Shown here: positions 53,746 through 61,977 of the stretch, one piece after another | How positions within the stretch are numbered: position 1 is the stretch's first letter | Layout: each line of letters begins with the position of its first letter | Source of the DNA: CALKZN01 sp050633585 | GTDB lineage: Bacteria; Pseudomonadota; Gammaproteobacteria; Arenicellales; Arenicellaceae | Direction: 5' to 3' | DNA length: 64,000 nucleotides | Assembly (NCBI GenBank): GCA_050633585.1 | Contig: JBOEGT010000032.1 | Location: 1-64,000 of the forward strand | Made by a program: the position numbers and the translations under genes | The notes under the pieces: model-generated | The model's database searches: none | Told to the model about the DNA's origin: nothing | The model's input: only the letters and a program-made list of their open reading frames with translations

Positions 53746-55374
53746 TTATTTAGACTTTTTGACGTCGGATATCAATGTCCACTCATCAGACCTTCCTTCA
53801 TAAGATAGGCCTTTTTTTAGTGCCCATGTTTTCATCTCAAAGTGTACTGGTACAACGGCTGTCTCATCTAGCGCTTTAGCTTGGGCATCGATTAATAAGC
53901 TTGCGCGCTTTTCATCATCAACTTCAGCCATGGCTTGATCTAATAGACTATCTAAGCTTGGATTTGAGTATCCACCACGATTAACAATGCCATATCCTTT
54001 TTCTTTAATTCTCGTCGCAACTAAACCTCGCAAGGGGTTAGACATTTCACCAGTTGCAGCGCCCCAACCTGCCATCCAAATTCCATATTCACCTTTATTA
54101 CGACGTTTAAAAAAGATGCTTTTAGTCATGGTTTCAACTTTAGTTTTAATGCCAACTTTTGTAAGCATTTGTGCAATGGCTTGAACAATTTTTTCATCAT
54201 TAATATAACGGTCATTCGTCGCAAAAAGCGTTAATTCAAAACCATCAGGGTAACCTGCTTGAGCAAGAAGGCTCCTAGCAGTATTGATGTCATACTTAAT
54301 TGGTGGACGTTTTTTATCCGTACCAAACATTGAAGTATGAAGATATTGATTTGCTGGAACAGATAAGCCACCCATAATGCGATCCGAAATTGCTTCCCTA
54401 TTAATAGCTACGCTAATCGCTTCCCTTACTCTTGGATCTAAAAAAGGATTTTTCCCATCAGTTCCTTTAATTGTTGGTGGTGGCCCATCTTGTTTATGGT
54501 TGAACATTAAATAAATTACTCGACTAGTCACAGTCTCTGAGACATCAAACTGGCCTTCTTTTTTTATACGAGGTATATCTTGAACTGGAGGGTTCTCTAC
54601 CATGTCAACATCACCAGACAGTAATGCCGCTACACGGGGACCACCTGAAGAAATAGCTTTAATTACAATTTGATTCCATGGTTTTTGTCCACCCCAATAT
54701 TCATCAAACCGAGCAAAAGTAATCTTGTCGCCTTTAGTAAAATTTTCAAATTTATACGAACCAGTTCCAACGGCTTGCTTCCCTTCACCTAAGTTAAAAG
54801 ACTTTGTACTTGGCCAATCCGATTTAGAAGTACACCCATCTTTATTGAATACAATATTCTCACCATTGGACGAAATGATCCCCACAGCAGATAAATCTTT
54901 AGGTAATAATGGCGAAGGTTTTGCAGTTTTTATCAGCAAAGTATGATCATTTTTAGTCTCAATAGATACAATTGCTTTAGTAAAACTTGTAAAAGGTGCT
55001 GGGCTATCATCAATTTGTGAGACCCGACATAAGGAATAAATTACATCACTTGCATCAAACTCCGACCCATCATGAAAATTCACGCCTTTACGTAAATCAA
55101 ACCTCCAAGTTGTTTCATCGATAGTATTCCATGATGTTGCTAAAGACGGAACAACATTGAATTTTGGGTCATGCTTAGTTAACCCTTCAAACAAATTCGC
55201 AATTATCTGATTATTAGTTGTTAAGTTATGATAATGCGGGTCTAGAGAAGTCGGCTCTGATGATACCGCTACTTTTAAGACTCCTTCATTCGCAATCGTT
55301 GATGTGGATGTTAAAACACCTGAGCAAATCAATAATGCATTGAGAGATTTACTAATAGGTTTTAAGATTTTCAT
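53746..55374 (-). CDS. peptide-type substrate-binding protein 1
   Basis: A 542-residue SBP_bac_5 protein with signal peptide (to TIANE). Marks: VAVSSEPTSLDPHYHNLTTNNQ, ATSWNTIDETTWRFDLRKGVNFHDGSEFDASDV, VREAISVAINREAI. Paralogue of the next gene upstream: the C-terminal stretch GEYGIWMAGWGAATGEMSNPLRGLVATRI is almost the same in both. Precedes the DppBCDF-like genes and carries a putative MocR site in its upstream region. Confidence 0.93.
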   Translation of the reverse strand: MKILKPISKSLNALLICSGVLTSTSTIANEGVLKVAVSSEPTSLDPHYHNLTTNNQIIANLFEGLTKHDPKFNVVPSLATSWNTIDETTWRFDLRKGVNFHDGSEFDASDVIYSLCRVSQIDDSPAPFTSFTKAIVSIETKNDHTLLIKTAKPSPLLPKDLSAVGIISSNGENIVFNKDGCTSKSDWPSTKSFNLGEGKQAVGTGSYKFENFTKGDKITFARFDEYWGGQKPWNQIVIKAISSGGPRVAALLSGDVDMVENPPVQDIPRIKKEGQFDVSETVTSRVIYLMFNHKQDGPPPTIKGTDGKNPFLDPRVREAISVAINREAISDRIMGGLSVPANQYLHTSMFGTDKKRPPIKYDINTARSLLAQAGYPDGFELTLFATNDRYINDEKIVQAIAQMLTKVGIKTKVETMTKSIFFKRRNKGEYGIWMAGWGAATGEMSNPLRGLVATRIKEKGYGIVNRGGYSNPSLDSLLDQAMAEVDDEKRASLLIDAQAKALDETAVVPVHFEMKTWALKKGLSYEGRSDEWTLISDVKKSK

Positions 55375-55472
55375 TACTGCCTCCTAGTTAATATTATGTT
55401 TATTTGCTTGTTACATCTTAACAACTTAATCACAAACAAAAAAAGATACAAAAATCTCAAAAAAAAGATAAC

Positions 55473-55501
55473 TGTACTGTTATAAAAACCAATACAATAT
55501 T
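55473..55501. promoter_or_regulatory. candidate MocR operator upstream of binding protein 1
   Basis: TGTACTGTTATAAAAACCAATACAATATT differs at only a handful of positions from the sequence before the MocR gene at 57309-57336. The half-sites ACTGkT and ACCArT are conserved, spaced by the same 6 bases. Confidence 0.6.
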
Positions 55502-55528
55502 ATTGTTTTTTCTTACCAATTTTTGAAC

Positions 55529-55558
55529 AAAAAAAAAGAAACGCAATCTTTGCATTTC
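55529..55558 (-). terminator. Rho-independent terminator of binding protein 2
   Basis: Leftward strand: GAAATGC / GCGTTTC stem (one T-G pair), 7-nt loop, followed by eight T. It lies 34-63 nt after the stop of the second binding-protein gene, so the two paralogues are separate transcripts. Confidence 0.82.
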
Positions 55559-55591
55559 CTTTTTCTACTCTATAAAGCTACATCGACAGCC

Positions 55592-57226
55592 CTAAAACAT
55601 GCCTATATCAGACACTAAAGTAAACTCATCTGCCCTACCTAAGTACAAAATTTCTCGTCTCATTGCCCAAGACTTTGTCTCAAAATGAATTGGAACCACA
55701 GCAAAGTCTTTCAAGGCATGTCCTTGAGCTTGAACTAACAATTGCTCTCGCTCATTAGTTTCTATTGTCTGCAATGCCCTATCTAACAAATTATCGATTA
55801 ATTTATTTGAATAACCTCCTCTATTAACTGTTCCAAAACCTTTATTTTCAATCCTTGTGGCTACCAAAGCTCTAAGTGGGTTCGACATTTCACCTGACGC
55901 AGCACCCCAACCAGCCATCCAAATAGCGTACTCCCCTTTATTACGACGCTTAAAAAAACTACTTTTACTAACTGTTTCCAATTTCGTCCGAATTCCAATC
56001 CTCGTCAACATTGCGGCTATTGAACGAGCTATTTTATAATCATTCGTATAACGATCATTTGTAGCAAAAAAAGTGACATCAAACCCTTCGGGATAACCAG
56101 CTTCTGATAAAAGCTGTCTAGCCAATTCTGGATTAAAACTCAACCGCTTTGCATTCTTGTCAGTACCAAACATTTTTGGGTGCAAGTATTGATTTGCAGG
56201 GACCGCAAAATTCCCCATAATACGATCAGCAATTGCATCTCGGTTCACAGCAAGACTTACTGCTCGTCTAACACGAGCATCTGAAAAAGGGTTACGACCT
56301 CCTGCACCAGAAACAGTGGGTGGAGATCCTTCTTTCTGGTGATTAAACATTATATAAATCACCCTGCTGGTTACAGCACTATAAACATTGTAAAGACCTT
56401 CGCGCATAATTCGACCAAAATTCTCTACTGGAGGATTTTCAATAAGATCAACCTCACCATTCAATAAAGCCACTACCGCAGGAGCGCCAGAAGGATATCT
56501 TTTAATTGTAATATTTGACCATGGCTTTACTTCACCCCAGTGATTATCATTCCTGGATAAAACAACCTTATCTCCTTGAATAAATCTTTTCAGCTTATAA
56601 GGGCCCGTACCAAACGAATAATTACCGACAGCAAGATTAAAATCTTCGGTGGTAGGCCACCCAGCAACAGGTCCTTGGCAACCTTCTTTAATAAATGACC
56701 ATTCTTTTTCATCACCGCCAGAAATTATAGCGACAGAAGCTAACTCTTTGGGAAGCAAAGGAAAAGCTTTGTCAGTTCTAAAAAGAAGTTTATGAGAATT
56801 AACAACTTCTATAGATGAAATTGCCTTGGTAAAACTTGCGAATGAGCCAGGACTATTTTCTACTTCAGGGACACGACAGATTGAAAAAACAACATCATAA
56901 GCATCAAAATCACTACCATCATGAAATTTGACTCCTTTTCGTAAAACAAACTCCCATGTAACCTCATCTAATAAACGCCAATTTACAGCCAAAGATTCCA
57001 TAACTTTAAAAGTGTTATCGTGCCTTGTCAGCGACTCAAAAACACTAGCATTAATCTGGTTATTCGGCGTAAGATTATGGTAATGAGGATCCATTGACGT
57101 CGGCTCAGCATTTACCCCAACAGCAAGGTTTCTTGCTGAAGAATTTGTAAAAGTTACAACAGAAAAAAATGCAATAACACCGCATCTAAGAAAAAAATTT
57201 TTATAATCGTAAAAATTCATATACAC
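55592..57226 (-). CDS. peptide-type substrate-binding protein 2 (paralogue)
   Basis: A 544-residue SBP_bac_5 protein highly similar to protein 1 across its length (EPTSMDPHYHNLTPNNQ; GSDFDAYDVVFSICRVPEV; RAVSLAVNRDAIADRIMGN). Its N-terminal signal extends to SSARN. It is divergent from the MocR gene and has its own terminator. Two binding proteins sharing one permease could widen substrate range. Confidence 0.92.
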   Translation of the reverse strand: MYMNFYDYKNFFLRCGVIAFFSVVTFTNSSARNLAVGVNAEPTSMDPHYHNLTPNNQINASVFESLTRHDNTFKVMESLAVNWRLLDEVTWEFVLRKGVKFHDGSDFDAYDVVFSICRVPEVENSPGSFASFTKAISSIEVVNSHKLLFRTDKAFPLLPKELASVAIISGGDEKEWSFIKEGCQGPVAGWPTTEDFNLAVGNYSFGTGPYKLKRFIQGDKVVLSRNDNHWGEVKPWSNITIKRYPSGAPAVVALLNGEVDLIENPPVENFGRIMREGLYNVYSAVTSRVIYIMFNHQKEGSPPTVSGAGGRNPFSDARVRRAVSLAVNRDAIADRIMGNFAVPANQYLHPKMFGTDKNAKRLSFNPELARQLLSEAGYPEGFDVTFFATNDRYTNDYKIARSIAAMLTRIGIRTKLETVSKSSFFKRRNKGEYAIWMAGWGAASGEMSNPLRALVATRIENKGFGTVNRGGYSNKLIDNLLDRALQTIETNEREQLLVQAQGHALKDFAVVPIHFETKSWAMRREILYLGRADEFTLVSDIGMF

Positions 57227-57308
57227 CTACCTTCTGGATTTATTTCACAATCAATCTAAGATAAATATATTACAATTTAAATATACAAAAATAATAAAAA
57301 TCACTAAA

Positions 57309-57336
57309 CTATACTGGTGTAGTAACCAGTACAATA
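57309..57336. promoter_or_regulatory. candidate MocR operator and promoter
   Basis: An inverted repeat ACTGGT-N6-ACCAGT (57313-57330) runs directly into a TACAAT -10-like box, in the gap between the MocR gene and binding protein 2. A near copy lies upstream of binding protein 1. Confidence 0.65.
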
Positions 57337-57343
57337 TTTAAAA

Positions 57344-58753
57344 ATGTCTCTCTTAAAGCTTGATCGAAACGATGACTCCACTCTCCACGAACAAATTGTC
57401 GATGGAATTTCAAAATTAATTTATAAAAAAATACTGCTACATGGAGCAAAGCTACCCTCCATACGATCATTTGCTTCAGACCATGCAATTAGCCCATACA
57501 CTGTTTCAGGAGCTTTTAACAAGTTAGTTTTAACAGGCTTTTTAGAATCGAGGCCTGGTGCAGGGTTTTATGCCAAACTTCCAAAAACATACAAAAAAGA
57601 AGAGATCAAACAAACTAAATCAGACCCAATCAAACAAGCATTTGACTATATATGGTTTGTTAGAGGCCAACTGAAAGATGAACCCGGAAAACTAAATGCT
57701 AGTAGTGGCGTTTCACCTAACGAATCATTAATGGATAGCAGACTAATAAGCCAAAGCCTTAAAAAATTAAGTACTCGAAAAAGTTCTAGCTTGGTTAAAT
57801 ACGGAAGTGCTAAAGGCTTGAATAATTTACGCCAATTAATCCAGCTTAAATTAAATGATATTTCCATCCAATCGGATTTAGAACAAATAATTCTAACTCA
57901 AGGAGCAACACAAGCATTCGATTTTATTATTAGATATATGCTGAAACCAGGGGATTCAGTTTTAGTTGACGACCCAGGATATTTCAACTTATTTGGAAAC
58001 TTAAAGCTTCATAATATTAAGGCTATAGGTGTTCCTAGGACGCCAAGCGGGCCAGACATAAATATATGTGCAAAATTAATCAAACAATACAACCCAAAAC
58101 TTTTCTTTACTCAATCAGTACTCCACAACCCCACAGGGACTAGCATTTCACCAAATTGTGGGTTTAAACTTCTAAATTTAGCATCTGAACATGGCATTAC
58201 CATAATTGAAAATGACTCATATTCTGATTTAGCAACCAACAATAACACTAGACTTTCAACGCTTGACCAACTCGAGAATGTTATTTATGTTTCAACATTT
58301 TCTAAGTCAGTTTCATCAGCACTTCGTGTCGGCTATATAGCTTGTGATAGAAAACTTGCGAGAGAATTTGCCAATATTAAAGTACTGTCTAGCATCACTA
58401 GCTCTGCTGTTGATGAACAATTAGTATACAACGCACTTACCGATCCATCCTATAGGAGCATGTTGCATAAATTTATACAAGGAACTGAAAACAACATTCA
58501 TTCGATGATCAATCAGTTAGAAAGCTTAAATTTTGATATTTTTAGTAAAAATGCAGGTGGAAAATTCATATGGTTCAAAGTCCCTGGAGTTGAAGACTCC
58601 GTAAAAATATCCAAATTGGCAGCGGCTAGTAATTTAATCATTGCTCCTGGCAGTGTATACAGACCAGACCTAACCCCCACACCTTGGTTAAGGCTAAACA
58701 CAGCATATCACAAGCACCCTGAACTGATTAAATTCCTCCATTCTTTGACTTAA
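57344..58753 (+). CDS. MocR/GntR-family PLP-dependent regulator
   Basis: A 469-residue two-domain regulator. The N-terminal GntR wHTH (LHEQIVDGISKLIYKKI, KLPSIRSFASDHAISPYTV, FLESRPGAGFYA) is joined to an aminotransferase type I fold with LTQGATQAFDFIIRYMLKPGD, DPGYFNLF, HNPTGTSIS, and the PLP Lys in STFSKSVSSALRVGY. MocR proteins bind an amino acid-like ligand as an aldimine; EnuR, PdxR and GabR are examples. It is divergent from the transporter genes, so control of the catabolic operon is likely. Confidence 0.93.
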   Translation: MSLLKLDRNDDSTLHEQIVDGISKLIYKKILLHGAKLPSIRSFASDHAISPYTVSGAFNKLVLTGFLESRPGAGFYAKLPKTYKKEEIKQTKSDPIKQAFDYIWFVRGQLKDEPGKLNASSGVSPNESLMDSRLISQSLKKLSTRKSSSLVKYGSAKGLNNLRQLIQLKLNDISIQSDLEQIILTQGATQAFDFIIRYMLKPGDSVLVDDPGYFNLFGNLKLHNIKAIGVPRTPSGPDINICAKLIKQYNPKLFFTQSVLHNPTGTSISPNCGFKLLNLASEHGITIIENDSYSDLATNNNTRLSTLDQLENVIYVSTFSKSVSSALRVGYIACDRKLAREFANIKVLSSITSSAVDEQLVYNALTDPSYRSMLHKFIQGTENNIHSMINQLESLNFDIFSKNAGGKFIWFKVPGVEDSVKISKLAAASNLIIAPGSVYRPDLTPTPWLRLNTAYHKHPELIKFLHSLT

Positions 58754-58794
58754 TAAAAATCAAATGATGCCGAATGATTCCATAAATGGCTCAA

Positions 58795-60534
58795 TTAAAA
58801 CTTTTTCAAAGCTGCAATAGCATCTTCATTCCCTAATAAAGCTGCTTTTTGGTACCACTCTTTAGCTTTATCAAGATTCTTATTGATGCCTTTCCCTTCT
58901 TCGTAAAGGTAGGCAATATTGACTTGCGCGACATCATTATCTTGCTCAGCGGCTTTTGTATACCACTCATAGGCTTTCTTATAGTTTCGACGCACGCCGT
59001 TACCTTGTTCATACATATAGCCAAGATTATTTTGTGCATCGGTATTATTTTGTTTAGCCGCCTTCTGATACCAATCCAGTGCTTTTTTATAATCTTGCTT
59101 GACACCTTTGCCATCATCATAAAAATAGCCCAAATTTTGTTGTGCTTGAGCCTGTCCTTGATTGGCTGCTTTCAGGTACCAATCATAAGCTGTTGCATAA
59201 CTCTGCTTAACTCCATGACCTTTACTATACAAATAACCAAGGCGCACTTGTGAGTCAGCATCGTCTTGATTAGCCGCTTTCAAGAACCACTCACGCGCTT
59301 TCACATAGTCAATATCAACGCCATAACCTTTATTGTAAAAGAGCCCTACATAAAACTGCGCATCTTCATCACCTTGCTCGGCCGCTTTTAAATACCATTT
59401 TCTGGCGTTGACATAGTCTTGCTCTATCCCATTCCCCTGATGATACATATAACCAAGATTATATTGAGCCGTAACATTGCCTTGTTCAGCCGCTTGGAGA
59501 TACCACCCTTTGGCTTTGAAGAAATTTTGTTCTACACCTTTTCCTTCATCATAGAGGTAACCGAGTCGAAATTGTGACCTTGCCGAACCTTGTTCAGCGG
59601 CCTTTCGATACCATTCGCTTGCCTTAACATAATCTTGCTCCACACCTTTTCCTTCATAATAAAGATAACCAAGATTTTGTTGGGCTGTTGAATGACCTTT
59701 ATTGGCGGCTTTAAGATACCATTCAAGGGCCTTTGCGTAATTTTGTTTTACGCCTAAACCATCTTCATACATATAGCCAAGGCTATTTTGAGCTCGAACG
59801 TGACCCTGTTCAGCGGCTTTCAGATACCATTCATAGGCTGTTGTGTAATTTTGTTCTACACCTTTCCCCTCATCATAGAGATAACCCATGTTTTGTTGGG
59901 CTTGCGCATCACCTTGGTCAGCCGCTTTTTGATACCATTCATGGGCTTTCTTGTAATTTTGCTCCACGCCTTTACCTCGACTGTAAAAATAGCCAATATA
60001 CACTTGTGCATGTACATCCCCCTGTTCAGCCGCTTTAGCGTACCAATCAAATGCTATTTCATAGCTTTTTTCAACACCTTTACCATTAGCATAAAGATAA
60101 GCTAAGTTACTTTGCGCTTGCTTATTTCCTTGTTTAGCCGCCTTCAAATACCATCCATGAGCTTTGAGATAGCTTTGCTTAACGCCATTGCCTTGTTCAA
60201 ACAAAAAACCCATATTGTTCATTGCTTGCAAGTGCCCTTGATCAACGGCTTTTAAATACCATTCACGTGCCTTAGCGTAGTCTAATTCGACACCTTTTCC
60301 TTCGTCATAGAGATAACCAAGGCTATTTTGAGCGGCCGCAGAGCCTTGTTCAGCCGACTTCAAATACCATTTTGCGGCAAGAGAATAATCTTTCGATTGC
60401 CCATTTTTTCCATAATAATAATCGTCACCCTGTTGATACATCTCTTGTGCAGATGACGGATTTTTTGCGTTAACTGAGTGTGAAACAACTGAAATCAGCA
60501 ATGTACTGACGAAAAATAAAATATTGATTTTCAT
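58795..60534 (-). CDS. secreted protein with 15 Sel1 repeats
   Basis: A 579-residue protein: signal peptide (cut near VNAK) and 15 Sel1-like 36-residue repeats, each ending in a variant of WYLKAAEQG and containing LGYLYDEGKGVEQ. The DNA repeats (108 bp) are close to identical in places, inviting recombination. Sel1 proteins are periplasmic or secreted scaffolds for protein-protein contact. It has no obvious operon partner and is convergent with the MocR gene. Confidence 0.94.
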   Translation of the reverse strand: MKINILFFVSTLLISVVSHSVNAKNPSSAQEMYQQGDDYYYGKNGQSKDYSLAAKWYLKSAEQGSAAAQNSLGYLYDEGKGVELDYAKAREWYLKAVDQGHLQAMNNMGFLFEQGNGVKQSYLKAHGWYLKAAKQGNKQAQSNLAYLYANGKGVEKSYEIAFDWYAKAAEQGDVHAQVYIGYFYSRGKGVEQNYKKAHEWYQKAADQGDAQAQQNMGYLYDEGKGVEQNYTTAYEWYLKAAEQGHVRAQNSLGYMYEDGLGVKQNYAKALEWYLKAANKGHSTAQQNLGYLYYEGKGVEQDYVKASEWYRKAAEQGSARSQFRLGYLYDEGKGVEQNFFKAKGWYLQAAEQGNVTAQYNLGYMYHQGNGIEQDYVNARKWYLKAAEQGDEDAQFYVGLFYNKGYGVDIDYVKAREWFLKAANQDDADSQVRLGYLYSKGHGVKQSYATAYDWYLKAANQGQAQAQQNLGYFYDDGKGVKQDYKKALDWYQKAAKQNNTDAQNNLGYMYEQGNGVRRNYKKAYEWYTKAAEQDNDVAQVNIAYLYEEGKGINKNLDKAKEWYQKAALLGNEDAIAALKKF

Positions 60535-60637
60535 ATAAATAACTATTTAATATCCATTTAATTTGGGCAATGATAAAGGCGTGCTTGACTACTCGCTTTA
60601 TCTGAATTGTCGCATAAACTAGGTAAAAATTAAAAGC

Positions 60638-61354
60638 TTAGTCCGTAATTTCCAGAAACTTAGATTCAATATTGCGATATAAAATTTTCACCCATTCCGG
60701 GGAAGCGGATTGTGCTGACAATGACTTAATTCTTGGGTCAGAAGGAGAAATAATAACCGTTACACTCTTCATACCCACTTTATTCACCAAATAAAACAGT
60801 TCTTCTATCACTTTATCACCCATGGCCAAACATCCAATTGATGCAGCTTTGCCGTGGATAAAAATGTTTGTGCCAGGATAATCCCTTCCTTCTTTTGCCG
60901 CCCACTTCAAATCAAATTTATTAGGGTAATTTATTTTCATCGATAGGTGGTACGAGCTATTTGGGTTTAAACCTGCAATTTGATATATTCCTTCAGGGAC
61001 TTGCCGATCACCCTCTTTCAACTTTGGACCAAGCACCCCACTAGCTGCCTGAATTTGATAGGCATGTATCAATAACCAATCGTCTTGTTGTTTTGACCAA
61101 ACTTCTAATTTTTTTTGATCTTTGACTGCTAATAAAGTAATTTCTTTAGGAGGAAAATGCGCACCAACGTGTTTAAAACGTTGTTTCAAAGTCTCTTGAA
61201 CAACAGGTTCAATGTGTGCAATCACTTCGGCAACCGTTTGCTTACCTTTAACCTTCAAATAATAAGGGTACCAATAGCCTCTACCATAAAAAATGAACGG
61301 AACAATGCATAACGATAATGAAAGAATCATTAAAAAAGTGCGTTTACATTTCAT
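60638..61354 (-). CDS. YkuD-fold protein of the DpaA/YafK type
   Basis: About 238 residues from ATG 61354 (MKCKRTFLMILS), with an N-terminal signal-anchor. Catalytic motif IFIHGKAASIGCLAMGDKVIEE matches the HGxxxSxGCxAM of YafK/DpaA, which cleaves the Lpp-peptidoglycan bond in E. coli. The frame is open to GTG 61402, with no good ribosome site. It may release lipoproteins from peptidoglycan or form 3-3 crosslinks. Single gene. Confidence 0.88.
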   Translation of the reverse strand: MKCKRTFLMILSLSLCIVPFIFYGRGYWYPYYLKVKGKQTVAEVIAHIEPVVQETLKQRFKHVGAHFPPKEITLLAVKDQKKLEVWSKQQDDWLLIHAYQIQAASGVLGPKLKEGDRQVPEGIYQIAGLNPNSSYHLSMKINYPNKFDLKWAAKEGRDYPGTNIFIHGKAASIGCLAMGDKVIEELFYLVNKVGMKSVTVIISPSDPRIKSLSAQSASPEWVKILYRNIESKFLEITD

Positions 61355-61481
61355 GAGCAAATAGGTCCAATAGAAAATTAAACCGTGGATTTTAGCAAAC
61401 ACTCAAAAGTGTTAATATCGTTTCAAAACGTGACTAATTTAAGCCTTTCACGCCAAAGGACTGTTATAAAACACAATTAAC

Positions 61482-61518
61482 ATCCACTTAAGCTTCCATC
61501 CTTGAAGATTAAGTGGAT
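61482..61518 (-). terminator. hairpin downstream of the stress-protein gene
   Basis: A perfect 10-bp stem ATCCACTTAA/TTAAGTGGAT that extends inward with CTTC/GAAG. Beyond the stop of the UspA gene on the leftward strand, but with only a weak T-run. Confidence 0.6.
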
Positions 61519-61545
61519 AACTAAGTACACCAAGCCAACGAAAAA

Positions 61546-61977
61546 CTACGCTTTGACTACCATCACTGAGCAGGAAGCATGTTCAACAACACGCCCAGCA
61601 CAAGAGCCTAGAAGCATCACTTCTTTGCTACTTTGCGCATGAGACGGTATAACAATTAAATCGACTTCGAGTTGATTTGCTTGACTAAGCACCTGCTCAG
61701 CTGGAACCCCCTGAGAAATTATAGGGTGAGCCTTAATATCATCAGGAATTGTTTCAGCTGTAAACTTTTTCAACTCTTTCGCAACTTCTTTCAATGCATG
61801 CTTCATCACATTTTCAGGAAAAAAGGTAGCCACAAGCGGCATTCCAAACCCTTGAACGACCGTTAAAACATGGAGCTCAGCTCCATGTTTTCTAGCCTCG
61901 TAAATGGCGATTTCAACCGTTTTTTCTGTCAGTTCAGTCTCTTGCAAATCAATTGGCATTAAAATTTTCTTAAACAT
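61546..61977 (-). CDS. universal stress protein (UspA family), TRAP-linked
   Basis: A 143-residue Usp with KKILMPIDLQETELT at the start, an ATP-site motif GSCAGRVVEHASCSVMVV at the end and VIPSHAQSSKE before it. Its ATG lies inside the end of the TRAP gene (8-base overlap). TeaD, a Usp encoded with the Halomonas ectoine TRAP transporter, negatively regulates uptake; this protein may do the same. Confidence 0.92.
   Translation of the reverse strand: MFKKILMPIDLQETELTEKTVEIAIYEARKHGAELHVLTVVQGFGMPLVATFFPENVMKHALKEVAKELKKFTAETIPDDIKAHPIISQGVPAEQVLSQANQLEVDLIVIPSHAQSSKEVMLLGSCAGRVVEHASCSVMVVKA

Noticed and set aside
58833..60105. Several frames of 64-134 residues inside the Sel1 gene, and an array of roughly 108-bp repeats that could suggest CRISPR
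   Set aside because: The repeats are the coding units of Sel1 domains; there are no short repeats with unique spacers and no cas genes.
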